From Pseudomonas sp. AN-1 (GTDB lineage Bacteria; Pseudomonadota; Gammaproteobacteria; Pseudomonadales; Pseudomonadaceae): DNA of 64,000 nucleotides. Below the pieces are notes generated by a model. The model was not told the origin of the DNA. It worked only from the letters and a program-made list of their open reading frames with translations, and searched no databases. Position numbers and translations under genes: made by a program. Below are positions 16,187 to 24,995 of the stretch, in pieces (positions within the stretch are counted from its first letter, which is position 1; each line of letters begins with the position of its first letter). The stretch is taken from contig NZ_CP139195.1 of NCBI RefSeq assembly GCF_034057115.1, forward strand, positions 1,550,001 through 1,614,000, in the 5' to 3' direction.

Positions 16187-16993
16187 ATGTCCTACATACT
16201 CGAAGCCCTGAAGAAGTCCGAATACGCCCGCCAGCAAGGCAGGGTGCCGGATCTCGCCACCCTGCCCGCCACGGAGGCATCGCCGGACCTGCCGTTCGCC
16301 GCCGACCGCCTGCCGCTGCTGGCCGGCGGCGCTCTGCTGCTGGCGGTGGCGGTGACCGGCTGGTGGCGCCCCTGGCAGTCGCCGCCGCCCGAGGCGACCG
16401 TTGCCCCGGCCGCCTCGCCCGTCGCCGCCATGCCGGCCCCAGTGGCCAGCGCCGCGCCGGTCGTAGCTGCACCGGTCGCGGCGCCGCCCGTCGAGCCACC
16501 GGTCGGAACGACGAGCGCCCCGGCGGTGCAGACGCTGGTCGCTGCGCCGCCGCCGAGCGCTCCCGCCGCGCAGCCGCAGCCGCAGCCGCAGCCGCAGCCG
16601 CAGCCGCAGCCAGCCATTGCGCCAGCCGCGGAGCCGCTGCCGGCTCCGGCGCCCAGAACCGTGCTCCCCGCTCAGGAACCCACGCCCATCGCCGCCAGGT
16701 CCCTGCCCGCCGCCCCGCCCCCGGCACAGCCGGCGCCGGCCGCCGCGCTCCCCGCCCCACCCAACCGGGTGCTGGCCTTCTACGAGCTGCCGCCGACGGT
16801 GCGCGAGCGCATCCCGCCGCTGTCCGTGTCCGGATTTTCCTACGCCGAACAGCCGGACCTGCGCATGGCGGTGATCAACGACAAGGTGCTGCGCCAGGGC
16901 GAAAGCGCCGCGCCGGGCATCACCCTGGAGCGCATCGCCAGCGACGGCGTGGTGCTGAGCTTCAGCGGCTACCGCTTCCGTCCGCAGCGCTGA
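16187..16993 (+). CDS. gspB: GspB/ExeB-type membrane partner of GspA
   Basis: A 268-residue bitopic protein. It starts with the family tag MSYILEALKKSEYARQQG, has a membrane segment at about 43-60 (LPLLAGGALLLAVAVTG), then a long Pro/Ala linker containing a run of Gln-Pro pairs (about residues 126-142, coded by CAGCCG repeats), and ends in the conserved GspB domain (YELPPTVRERIPPLSVSGFSYAEQPDLRMAVINDKVLRQGE). The domain should bind the secretin or the wall. Its 3' end overlaps the copS 3' end by 32 bp. Confidence 0.88.
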   Translation: MSYILEALKKSEYARQQGRVPDLATLPATEASPDLPFAADRLPLLAGGALLLAVAVTGWWRPWQSPPPEATVAPAASPVAAMPAPVASAAPVVAAPVAAPPVEPPVGTTSAPAVQTLVAAPPPSAPAAQPQPQPQPQPQPQPAIAPAAEPLPAPAPRTVLPAQEPTPIAARSLPAAPPPAQPAPAAALPAPPNRVLAFYELPPTVRERIPPLSVSGFSYAEQPDLRMAVINDKVLRQGESAAPGITLERIASDGVVLSFSGYRFRPQR

Positions 16994-18356
16994 GGGCGGG
17001 GAAACCCAGCTCGAAGCGGGTCAGTCCGTCGGCCGAGGTGCAGCGGATGCTGCCGCGGTGGGCCTCGACGATGGAGCGGGTGATCGCCAGCCCCAGCCCG
17101 GCGTGGCCGCCCTCGCGGCGCGCCGGGTCGACCCGGTAGAAGCGGTCAAACAGCCGCCCCAGATGCTCGGCGGGAATCGTCGGCCCGGGATTCTCCACCT
17201 CCAGCAGCACCTGCCCGCCGCGTTGCCCGATGCGCACGCGGATGCAGCCGCCGGCCGGCGTGTAGCGCAGGGCATTGCCCAGCAGGTTGGACAGCGCCCG
17301 GCGCAGCATCCCGGGCTCCCCCTCGATCCAGCCCTCGCCGCCCTGCGCCAGCTCGACCCCGGCCTCCTCGGCCAGCAGACGGTAGTAGTCGAGCAGCTGC
17401 TCGACCAGCTCGTGCAGCGCCAGCGGCCGCCGCTCGGGGGCGATCAGGCCGTTGTCGGCCTTGGCCAGGAACAGCATGTCGTCGATCATCCGCGCCATGC
17501 GCTTGAGGTCCTCGAGGTTGCCATACAGCGCCTCCCGGTATTCCTCCAGGCTGCGCGCGCGGCCGAGCACCACCTCGGTGTGGGTCATCAGCTGGGTCAG
17601 CGGCGTGCGCAGCTCGTGGGCGATGTCGGCGGAGAAGTTGGACAGGCGCACGAAGGACTCTTCCAGGCGCTCGAGCATGCCGTTGAACGAGGACACCAAC
17701 GGCCGCAGCTCCACCGGCAGCGTCTGCTCGGGGATGCGCTCCTTGAGCGAGCGCGCCGACACGCCGGCGGCCACCTGGGTCACCTCGCGCAGCGGGCGCA
17801 GGCCGCTGCGCGCCACCAGCCAGCCGAGCCCGGCGCTGAGCAGGGCGCACACCCCCAGGGCGATCCACAGCCAGCGCTGCAGCGCCGCGAAGAAGTCCTC
17901 GTGGTGGGTCACGTCCAGCGCCAGCAGCAGGGTCAGCGACTGCCCCGGCTCGGCCAGCGCCACCTCGGCGGTCATTCCGCGCAGCAGACGCTCGCCCTCC
18001 CACCACTCCCACAGCCCGCCGATCCGGGTGCGAAAGCGCGCGGGAATCGCCGCCTCGGAGGGCTCGGCGAACAGCACCCGGCCATCGCCGGCGAGGATCT
18101 GCGCACGCAGGTCCTGGTGCGCGCCGAGCAGCGTGTGCAGCTGCGGGCCCAGGGTTTCCAGCCGGTCCGCGCGCTCTAGGCTGCCGAGGAGGCGCCGGCT
18201 GGCCTGCAGCTTGTCGTGCAGGGCGTGGCGGTCGAGATCGAGGAAGTGCTCGCGGCTCAGGTGGCTGACCGCCAGGCCGGCGGCCAGCAGCACGCCGGTG
18301 AGGGCCAGCATGAACAGCAGGCCGAGGCGCGCGGTGAGCGACAGGCGGGCGATCAC
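16962..18356 (-). CDS. copS: Heavy-metal sensor histidine kinase CopS
   Basis: CopS is the membrane kinase that senses periplasmic copper. The 464 residues show two membrane segments (about 9-30 and 165-185) around a periplasmic loop, a HAMP linker, the H-box [21 protein letters not shown]-box [16 protein letters not shown] and G-box [16 protein letters not shown]. The start is the GTG at 18356, which overlaps the copR stop (GTGA), so translation is coupled; an earlier reading in frame lies inside copR. Cognate regulator and CopR boxes are in this window. Confidence 0.9.
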   Translation of the reverse strand: MIARLSLTARLGLLFMLALTGVLLAAGLAVSHLSREHFLDLDRHALHDKLQASRRLLGSLERADRLETLGPQLHTLLGAHQDLRAQILAGDGRVLFAEPSEAAIPARFRTRIGGLWEWWEGERLLRGMTAEVALAEPGQSLTLLLALDVTHHEDFFAALQRWLWIALGVCALLSAGLGWLVARSGLRPLREVTQVAAGVSARSLKERIPEQTLPVELRPLVSSFNGMLERLEESFVRLSNFSADIAHELRTPLTQLMTHTEVVLGRARSLEEYREALYGNLEDLKRMARMIDDMLFLAKADNGLIAPERRPLALHELVEQLLDYYRLLAEEAGVELAQGGEGWIEGEPGMLRRALSNLLGNALRYTPAGGCIRVRIGQRGGQVLLEVENPGPTIPAEHLGRLFDRFYRVDPARREGGHAGLGLAITRSIVEAHRGSIRCTSADGLTRFELGFPALSAADGSGSR

Positions 18357-19030
18357 TCGGACAGGTCCAGCACGTAGCCCATGCCGCGCACGGTGTGAAT
18401 CAGCTTCGGCTCGAAGCCGTCGTCGATCTTGGCGCGCAGGCGGCGGATGGCCACCTCGATGACGTTGGTGTCGCTGTCGAAGTTCATGTCCCACACCTGC
18501 GAGGCGATCAGCGACTTGGGCAGCACCTCCCCCTGGCGGCGCAGCAGCAGTTCGAGCAGGGCGAACTCCTTGGCGGTCAGGTCGATGCGCTGGCCCGCGC
18601 GGCTGGCGCGGCGCTTGAGCAGGTCCACCTCCAGGTCGGCGACCTGCAGGCGGGTCGGCGCCGCACTGGCCTGGCCGCGGCGCAGCAGGGTGCGCACCCG
18701 CGCCAGCAGCTCGGCGAAGGCGAACGGCTTGACCAGGTAGTCGTCGGCGCCCAGCTCCAGCCCCCTGACCCGGTCCTCGATGCCGTCGCGCGCGGTGAGA
18801 AACAGCACCGGCTCGCCCTGCCCGGCGCCGCGCAGGCGGCGCAGCACCTCCCAGCCGTCGAGGCCGGGCATCATCACGTCGAGGATCAGCAGGTCGTAGC
18901 GCTCGCCGAGGGCACGGTGCAGCGCTTCGCTCCCATCCGCGACCCGGTCGACGGCGAACCCCGCCTCGCTCAGGCCCTGCCGCAGGTAGGCACCGATCTT
19001 CGGATCGTCCTCGGCCACCAGGATCTTCAT
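18353..19030 (-). CDS. copR: OmpR-family copper response regulator CopR
   Basis: The 225-residue regulator has a receiver domain (acidic pair EDD near residue 9, phospho-acceptor in [17 protein letters not shown], Lys in [13 protein letters not shown]) and a PhoB-type winged helix ([52 protein letters not shown]). I start at MKILVAEDD, the usual N-terminus. The reading frame extends 18 codons further into 13-bp tandem repeats. A CopR-type box lies 113 bp upstream, which suggests autoregulation. Confidence 0.92.
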   Translation of the reverse strand: MKILVAEDDPKIGAYLRQGLSEAGFAVDRVADGSEALHRALGERYDLLILDVMMPGLDGWEVLRRLRGAGQGEPVLFLTARDGIEDRVRGLELGADDYLVKPFAFAELLARVRTLLRRGQASAAPTRLQVADLEVDLLKRRASRAGQRIDLTAKEFALLELLLRRQGEVLPKSLIASQVWDMNFDSDTNVIEVAIRRLRAKIDDGFEPKLIHTVRGMGYVLDLSE

Positions 19031-19043
19031 CGCGCTACTCTCC

Positions 19044-19095
19044 ACAAGTTCCAGCCACAAGTTCCGGCCACAAGTTCCGGCCACAAGTGCTGGCC
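19044..19095. repeat. Four tandem 13-bp repeats before copR
   Basis: CACAAGTTCCAGC, CACAAGTTCCGGC (twice) and CACAAGTGCTGGC follow one another without a gap, 13 bp upstream of the copR start and inside its probable leader. Thirteen is not a multiple of three. The number may vary between strains. Confidence 0.8.
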
Positions 19096-19143
19096 ATCAG
19101 TGCCAGGCGGATTGTGCAACCGGCCGCCCGCGACAGCCAGAAG

Positions 19144-19160
19144 CTGACGCGAATGTAATC
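19144..19160. promoter_or_regulatory. CopR box upstream of copRS
   Basis: CTGACGCGAATGTAATC is one of three copies in this window of CTGAC-N3-A-N2-GTAATC. It lies 113 bp from the copR start and 125 bp from the hybrid kinase start. The core TGAC-N6-GTAA is nearly dyad-symmetric, so either gene could be served. Confidence 0.65.
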
Positions 19161-19285
19161 TGCCCGCCCGGGTCGGTGCACCGTCGCGGAGCACGGATCA
19201 TTGGCATGAGCGCTCCCCCCTGAATATGATGCGGGCCGAATCACCCCGGCACCCGGGGCTGGATGTTTCACCGAGCGGGACGCCG

Positions 19286-22200
19286 ATGCACGCGACAGAC
19301 CACGACACCCCGACCGGTGCGTCACTCTTCACGCCTCCGGGCAGCTGGCGGCATTACCTCTGGAAGGTGCTCGCCCTCACCGGCCTCTACCTGCTGGCCG
19401 GCATCGTCGGCGTCCTGTTGAGCCAGTCCACCGGCTATGCCTCGCCGATCTGGCCGGCGACCGGCATGGCCACGGCGGGGCTGCTTATCTGGGGTTGGCG
19501 CTGCTGGCCCGGCGTGTTCCTCGGCGACCTGCTGATCGACCTGTCGCGCGACGCGTCGCTGCAAGGCATCGGCCTGGCCAGCCTCACCGCCGCAGCCGCG
19601 ACCGTCCAGACGCTGCTCTGCGTCTGGCTGGTGCAGCGCTACCTGCAGGGACGCTGGCAGGTCGCCCGCGACCGCCGGCTGGTGTCCATCCTGTTCGCCG
19701 CCGGCCCGCTGACCTGCCTGATCGCGCCGACCCTGGGCAGCGCCGTGCTGGTCGCCGGCGGCAGGATCGCCAGCGACGACCTGTTCAACGAGTGGCTGCG
19801 CTGGTGGGCCGGCGACACCCTCGGCGTGCTGCTGTTCGCGCCGCTGGCGCTGCTGCTGTGGCCGGGCCGCCGGACCCTGCGCGGCGGCGAGGGCAACCAC
19901 CGCTTCGCCCTGCCGCTGGTGGTCACCCTCACCCTGCTGATCGTCGGCCACCTCGGTCTGTCGCAACTGGAGGACCTGCGCGCCCGCAGCGAGGCGCGCA
20001 CGCTGATGGAGGTGATCGGCGACAGCATCACCCAGGACGTCGCGGAAACCCTGCTGCCGCTGGAGGGCCTGGCGCACTTCATCGCCGCCAGCCCGGAGGT
20101 CACCCGCGAGGAGTTCCGCAAGTACACCCAGAGCTTCGTCCAGCGCCCCGCCATCCTCTGGGTGGACTGGGCGCCGCGGGTCGACGCCCGGCAGCGGGCC
20201 GGCTTCGAGGCCGCCGTCGCGGCCAGCGGCTTCCCCGGCTATCGCATCGTCGAGCTGGACAGCCGCGGCCGGCTGCAGCCGGCCGCCGAGCGCGCCGAAT
20301 ACTTTCCCGTCCTGTACAGCGAGCCGCTGGCGCTGGGGCGCACGGTGCTGGGCCTCGACCACGGCTCGGAGCCGATGCGCCACACGGCGATGAGGCAGGC
20401 CCTCGACCACGGCAAGTCCATCGCCTCCGACCGCATCCGGCTGGTCCGCAGCGCACGCCAGGCATCGCTGCTCTTCGTGCCGGTGCACAGGCTCGACGCC
20501 GCTGCGCAGCAGGCGCCGGTCGGCTACGTGGTCGGCGCCCTGGACATCCAGCAGCTGTTCGCCCCGCTGCGGCGCAAGGCGGAGGATCGCCAGTTCGCCC
20601 TGCGCATCTCGGACGTCACCGCCGGCATGCCCCGGCGCATCCTGAGCAACTCGCTGCCGGCCGGGGCCGAGCCCGACTGGCATCGCGACGTCCACGCCAG
20701 CGGACGCGTCTGGCGCCTGGAAATGTACCCGCGGCTCCCGCTGTGGCGGCCCGGTTCGACGGCGGAGGAGCGCCTGTTCCTCGGTTTCGCCGTGCTCACC
20801 GCCTTTCTCGCCACCTTCGCGACCCTGGGCAGTGCCGGACGGCATGCGCTGGTCTCGCGCGTGGTCGCCGAGCGCACCGCCCAGCTCGCCGAACTGAACA
20901 GCCAGTTGCAGCAGCGCATCGAGGAGCGCGGCCAGGCCCTGACCGACCTGCACGCCAAGGAGGCGGAGATCCACGCGGTGCTCGACCACCTGCTCGAGTG
21001 CGTGATCACCATCGACAGCCGCGGCATCGTGCAGAGCGTCAATCCGGCCATCGAACCGCTGCTCGGCTACCGTCCCGAGGAGCTGGTCGGTCGCAACATC
21101 TCCTGCCTGATGGCCTCGCCGTTGCGCGAGCACCACGACGACTACATCGCGCGCTATCTGCAGACCGGCGAGCGGCACATCGTCGGCTCCAGCCGCGAGG
21201 TCAGCGGCCGGCACAAGGACGGCCAGCCGATCGCCCTCGAACTCAGCGTCTCCGAGTACCGCGTGCACGGGCAGCGCTTCTTCATCGGCACCCTGCGCGA
21301 CATCCGCGAGCTCAAGGCGCTGATCGCCAGCCTGACCCAGGCCCGCGAGGAGGCCGAACAGGCCAGCCGCGCCAAGTCGGCCTTCCTCGCCACCATGAGC
21401 CACGAGATCCGCACGCCGATGAACGGCGTGGTCGGCCTGATCGACGTGCTCACCCAGGACCAGCTGCCGCCCCACCAGGCCGACCTGGTCCGCACCATCC
21501 GCGAATCATCGGGCACCCTGCTGGGGGTGATCGACGACATCCTCGACTTCTCCAGGATCGAGGCCGGCCGGCTGGAGATCGAGCATGCGCCGCTGAACCT
21601 GGTCGAGCTGCTCGACAACCTGTGCGATACCCTGCGCCCGCTGGCCGTCACGCACGGGGTGCGTCTCGACGCGGAGATCGCCGCCGGGGTGCCGCCCTGG
21701 ATCCGCTCCGACGCCATGCGCCTGCGGCAGATCCTCTTCAACCTGATCGGCAACGCCATCAAGTTCTCCGGAGGCCGCGACGAGCAGCCCGGCCGGGTCG
21801 TGGTGGGCGTGCGTCCGGCCGCGGACGACCCGCAGCGCCTGCTCATCGATGTGACGGACAACGGCATCGGCATCGCCGCCGAACATCTCGGCCAGCTGTT
21901 CCAGCCCTTCAGCCAGGCGGAGTCCTCGACCACCCGCCGCTTCGGCGGCAGTGGCCTGGGCCTGGCCATCTGCCGGCGCCTGGTCGAGCTGCTGGGCGGC
22001 GAGATCGCCGTCGCCAGCACCCCGGGGCACGGCACCCGCTTCACCGTCAGCCTGCCGCTGACCCTGGCCAGCGCGCCGCAGCCGGCCGCCGAGCCAGCGG
22101 CACCGGCCGCACCGGTCGCCGGGGCCCCCGCCAGCCGGCGCCTGCTGGTGGTCGAGGACGACGCGGTGAACCGCAAGGTCATCCGCCAGCAGCTCGCCCT

Positions 22201-22894
22201 GCTCGGCTACGACTTCACGCTGGCCAGCCAGGGCAGCGAGGCCCTGAGCCTGTGGCGCCAGGGCGGCTTCGACCTGATCCTCAGCGACCTGCACATGCCG
22301 GAAATGGACGGCTACCAGTTGGCCAGGCGGATCCGCGCCGAGGAAGCCGGCCAGCGCCGCATTCCGATCCTCGCGCTGACCGCCAACGCCATGCGCGGCG
22401 AAGCCGCACGGGCGGTGGAGGCCGGCATGGACGAGTACCTGACCAAGCCGATCCGCCTGGCCACCCTGCAGACCGCCCTGGCGCGCTGGCTGCCCCAGCA
22501 GGCCCGCCCGGCGCCGGCTGACGCCGGGCCGGGGCCGGACGACCAGCCGCTGGTCGACGCGACAGTCCTCGCGGCACTGGTCGGCACGGACCGCGAGATG
22601 ATCCGCGAGATTCTCGGCGACTACGCCGAGTCGCTGCGCAGCCTGGCGCCGCAATTGCTGCAGGCCTTCGCCCGCAACGACTGCGACAGCATCGACGCCA
22701 TCGCCCACCGCCTCAAGTCGTCGTCCCGCGCGGTCGGCGCGGTGCGCCTGGGCCAGCTGTGCACGGCACTCGAACAGGCCATCAAGGACAGCGACAGTGC
22801 CGCGCTGGCCCACGGCATGGCCGAGTTCCATCCCCTTCATCACGCCACGGCAGCATGGATCGACCGGTTGCTGAAAGAAGGCAACCCAGTCTGA
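19286..22894 (+). CDS. Hybrid histidine kinase MASE1-CHASE-PAS-HisKA-HATPase-REC-Hpt
   Basis: The 1202 residues carry several modules in order. They are a MASE1 multi-helix membrane sensor (about 20-230), a CHASE-type extracytoplasmic domain (about 230-440) closed by a membrane helix near 500, a PAS domain (about 560-680), and HisKA with ATMSHEIRTPMNGVVGL. The ATPase domain follows (ILFNLIGNAIKFSG, GSGLGLAICRRLVELLGGEI), then a receiver (about 950-1070, DLILSDLHMPEMDG, TKP) and an Hpt domain with IAHRLKSSSRAVGAVRLG. It is thus a full internal phosphorelay. The REC-EAL gene 16 bp downstream is the obvious output. The start at 19286 is preferred over 19226 because the upstream codons lack a ribosome site. 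The ligand is unknown. Confidence 0.88.
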   Translation: MHATDHDTPTGASLFTPPGSWRHYLWKVLALTGLYLLAGIVGVLLSQSTGYASPIWPATGMATAGLLIWGWRCWPGVFLGDLLIDLSRDASLQGIGLASLTAAAATVQTLLCVWLVQRYLQGRWQVARDRRLVSILFAAGPLTCLIAPTLGSAVLVAGGRIASDDLFNEWLRWWAGDTLGVLLFAPLALLLWPGRRTLRGGEGNHRFALPLVVTLTLLIVGHLGLSQLEDLRARSEARTLMEVIGDSITQDVAETLLPLEGLAHFIAASPEVTREEFRKYTQSFVQRPAILWVDWAPRVDARQRAGFEAAVAASGFPGYRIVELDSRGRLQPAAERAEYFPVLYSEPLALGRTVLGLDHGSEPMRHTAMRQALDHGKSIASDRIRLVRSARQASLLFVPVHRLDAAAQQAPVGYVVGALDIQQLFAPLRRKAEDRQFALRISDVTAGMPRRILSNSLPAGAEPDWHRDVHASGRVWRLEMYPRLPLWRPGSTAEERLFLGFAVLTAFLATFATLGSAGRHALVSRVVAERTAQLAELNSQLQQRIEERGQALTDLHAKEAEIHAVLDHLLECVITIDSRGIVQSVNPAIEPLLGYRPEELVGRNISCLMASPLREHHDDYIARYLQTGERHIVGSSREVSGRHKDGQPIALELSVSEYRVHGQRFFIGTLRDIRELKALIASLTQAREEAEQASRAKSAFLATMSHEIRTPMNGVVGLIDVLTQDQLPPHQADLVRTIRESSGTLLGVIDDILDFSRIEAGRLEIEHAPLNLVELLDNLCDTLRPLAVTHGVRLDAEIAAGVPPWIRSDAMRLRQILFNLIGNAIKFSGGRDEQPGRVVVGVRPAADDPQRLLIDVTDNGIGIAAEHLGQLFQPFSQAESSTTRRFGGSGLGLAICRRLVELLGGEIAVASTPGHGTRFTVSLPLTLASAPQPAAEPAAPAAPVAGAPASRRLLVVEDDAVNRKVIRQQLALLGYDFTLASQGSEALSLWRQGGFDLILSDLHMPEMDGYQLARRIRAEEAGQRRIPILALTANAMRGEAARAVEAGMDEYLTKPIRLATLQTALARWLPQQARPAPADAGPGPDDQPLVDATVLAALVGTDREMIREILGDYAESLRSLAPQLLQAFARNDCDSIDAIAHRLKSSSRAVGAVRLGQLCTALEQAIKDSDSAALAHGMAEFHPLHHATAAWIDRLLKEGNPV

Positions 22895-22910
22895 GCAGGA
22901 GGCAATCCCG

Positions 22911-24098
22911 ATGAGAATCCTGGTGGTCGACGACGACCCGTTCATCCGCAAGCTGCTGGTCCGCCAGTTGAAGACCCTCGGCTACCAGCAGGTACTCGCC
23001 TGCGAGCAGGCCCAGGCCGCGGTCGAGCACCTGGAGCGGCAGCCCGACGGCACCGATCTGATTCTCTGCGACCTGCAGATGCCGGGGATGGACGGCATCG
23101 AGTTCATCCGCCACCTGGTGCGCCTGGGCTACCCCGGCGCCCTGGTGCTGGTCAGCGGCGAGGACGAGCGCATCCTGCAGAGCGCCGAGCGCCTGGCCCG
23201 CGGTCACCGCCTGCGGGTCGCGGGCGCGCTGTACAAGCCGGTCTCCAGCGAGCAGCTGCAGCGCCTCCTGCAGGCGTTGCCCGGCGGCGATGCCCCACGG
23301 ACCGGCGAGGCGCGCAGCTACGGCGCCGAGGAGCTGGCCAACGGCATCCGCGCCGGCCAGTTGGTCAACCACTACCAGCCCAAGGTCGACTTCGCCAGCG
23401 GGCAGGTCAGCGGGGTCGAGACCCTGGTGCGCTGGCAGCACCCCGAGGACGGCCTGGTCTACCCAGACCGCTTCGTCACCCTCGCCGAGGAGCACGGCCT
23501 GATCGACGCGCTGATGCTCGACGTGCTGCGCAACGCCCTGGCCGATGCGCGGCAGTGGCGCGCCCGGGGCATCGAGCTGCAGGTGGCGGTCAACGTGTCG
23601 ATGGACAATCTGGTGGGGCTGGACTTCCCCGACCTGGTCGAGCAGGAAGCTCTGGCCGCCGGCGCGCCGCTGACCAGCCTGGTGCTGGAAGTCACCGAGA
23701 GCCACCTGATGAAGAACCGCCAGGCCGCCCTCGACATCCTCACCCGCCTGCGCCTCAAGCGCATCGGCCTGTCGATCGACGACTTCGGCACCGGCCACTC
23801 CTCGCTGGTGCAGCTGCGCGACATACCCTTCAACGAGCTGAAGATCGACCGCAGCTTCGTGCACGGCGCCTGGCGCGACAAGTCGCTGGACGGCATTCTC
23901 GGCGCCAGCCTGGAGATGGCCCGCCGGCTGGGCATGCGCACGGTGGCCGAAGGCATCGAGGACCGCACCGACTGGGATCACCTGCGCGGCGCCGGCTGCG
24001 ACGTCGCCCAGGGCTGGTTCATCGCCAAGGCGATGCCCGCCGAACGCCTGCCGGCCTGGCTGGAGGGCTGGGAGGCGCGGCGCAGCGAGCTGGCCTGA
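22911..24098 (+). CDS. Response regulator with EAL c-di-GMP phosphodiesterase domain
   Basis: The 395 residues contain a receiver (1-125; VVDDDPF, phospho-Asp in LILCDLQMPGMDG, Lys in LYKPVS) and an EAL domain (about 145-390). The signature is ETL rather than EAL (GVETLVRW) but keeps the catalytic Glu. The other metal and catalytic motifs are present: NVS, EVTES, IDDFGTGHSSL, ELKIDRSFV, AEGIE and QGWFIAK, so it should hydrolyse c-di-GMP. The layout recalls RocR or PvrR. With the hybrid kinase just upstream it forms a phosphorelay that lowers c-di-GMP, which would bear on biofilm genes such as curli (inference). Confidence 0.9.
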   Translation: MRILVVDDDPFIRKLLVRQLKTLGYQQVLACEQAQAAVEHLERQPDGTDLILCDLQMPGMDGIEFIRHLVRLGYPGALVLVSGEDERILQSAERLARGHRLRVAGALYKPVSSEQLQRLLQALPGGDAPRTGEARSYGAEELANGIRAGQLVNHYQPKVDFASGQVSGVETLVRWQHPEDGLVYPDRFVTLAEEHGLIDALMLDVLRNALADARQWRARGIELQVAVNVSMDNLVGLDFPDLVEQEALAAGAPLTSLVLEVTESHLMKNRQAALDILTRLRLKRIGLSIDDFGTGHSSLVQLRDIPFNELKIDRSFVHGAWRDKSLDGILGASLEMARRLGMRTVAEGIEDRTDWDHLRGAGCDVAQGWFIAKAMPAERLPAWLEGWEARRSELA

Positions 24099-24133
24099 GC
24101 CACCCCGCACGCAGCCCCGGGCGAGGCGGCTGC

Positions 24134-24538
24134 TCAGGGCTTGGGTTTGGCCAGCATCTCGCGATGCGCACGCAACTGCTCGAGCATCTGCTCCATGTGC
24201 TGGATGCGCAGATCCACCTGCTCGACCGTATCCATGCTCGCCCAGCCGCCGCCCATGCCCGGCCCCATACCCTGGCCCATGCCCATCCCCATGCCATGGC
24301 CACCGCCCATGCAGCCGCCCATGCTCTGCATGCCGCGGCCCATGGCCTGCCAGTGCTGCTCCATCAGCTTCTGCCGCTCCTCGGGCGTCTTGCCGGCCAT
24401 CCAGTTCTGGTGAAGCGTGCGCATCTCGGTGATGTGCTGCTGCCACTGCTGCTCGGGCGGCGCCGCCTGCTCTTCTGCCCAGGCGCTACCCGCTGCAGCC
24501 AGCAGCAGGATTGCGCCACAAAGAATCGTCCGGTTCAT
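24134..24538 (-). CDS. Small periplasmic Met/Gly/His-rich protein
   Basis: I recognise no named family. The 134-residue product has a signal peptide (residues 1-21, AAAGSAWA), a helical part (QHITEMRTLHQNWMAGKTPEERQKLMEQHW) and a central Met/Gly stretch (about 60-90, GGCMGGGHGMGMGMGQGM) that could bind Cu(I). It ends in a second helix (VDLRIQHMEQMLEQLRAHREML). It is divergent from the copper ATPase unit, and the CopR box at 24606 lies 67 bp upstream, so copper induction and a periplasmic copper-binding role are likely. Confidence 0.7.
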   Translation of the reverse strand: MNRTILCGAILLLAAAGSAWAEEQAAPPEQQWQQHITEMRTLHQNWMAGKTPEERQKLMEQHWQAMGRGMQSMGGCMGGGHGMGMGMGQGMGPGMGGGWASMDTVEQVDLRIQHMEQMLEQLRAHREMLAKPKP

Positions 24539-24605
24539 CTGCAAGCCCTCGCGAAGGCGGGTTGAGAGTTTCACTCTAGTCCCGGGCGCCGGACGCTGCG
24601 GGTAG

Positions 24606-24622
24606 CTGACGGAAATGTAATC
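24606..24622 (+). promoter_or_regulatory. CopR box before the copper ATPase unit
   Basis: CTGACGGAAATGTAATC lies 121 bp before the DUF2933 start; the copy before copA is 123 bp from its start. A TAGCAT hexamer stands 47 bp after the box start, like TATGGT 49 bp after the third box, giving a plausible -10. It may also serve the divergent gene at 24538. Confidence 0.7.
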
Positions 24623-24743
24623 CGCCGCTCAGCCTTCCGTAAGCAAGGGCCGTCTAGCATGACGATGCAAGTATTTCTGTCTGGCATTGCCCCTTCGGAC
24701 AATCGGCGTCCACTGGACGCCGTTTCTTTCAGGAGATCCCACC

Positions 24744-24992
24744 ATGCATCCAGGCCACGCCCCGGGCGAACCGTCCCGCTCATTCTGGCGCAGCAAGCCC
24801 GGCATCGTGCTGGGCATGCTCGCCGTCATCGCCCTGTTCTACCTGGCGCGCGAACACTACGCCCACGCCGCCGGGCTGCTGCCCTACCTGATCCTGCTGC
24901 TCTGCCCGCTGATGCACCTGTTCGGCCACTCCCACAGTGGCCACACCCATCGCTCCGCGCAGCGTGACGATCCGGAGCGGAAAAGGAACTAG
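24744..24992 (+). CDS. DUF2933 small membrane protein
   Basis: The 82-residue protein has one to two hydrophobic segments (GIVLGMLAVIALFYLARE and LLPYLILLLCPLMHLFGH) and a His-rich tail (LMHLFGHSHSGHTHRS). DUF2933 proteins with this CPLMHxFxH pattern often lie with metal ATPases. AGGAG is 8 nt before the start. It is 3 bp from the ATPase gene, so both are in one CopR-controlled unit. A copper-binding helper at the inner membrane is an inference. Confidence 0.82.
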   Translation: MHPGHAPGEPSRSFWRSKPGIVLGMLAVIALFYLAREHYAHAAGLLPYLILLLCPLMHLFGHSHSGHTHRSAQRDDPERKRN

Positions 24993-24995
24993 CGC

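Noticed and set aside
19044-19095. Repeats as iteron origin or attachment site
   Set aside because: Four 13-bp units directly before copR with no replication or integrase gene nearby do not support this.
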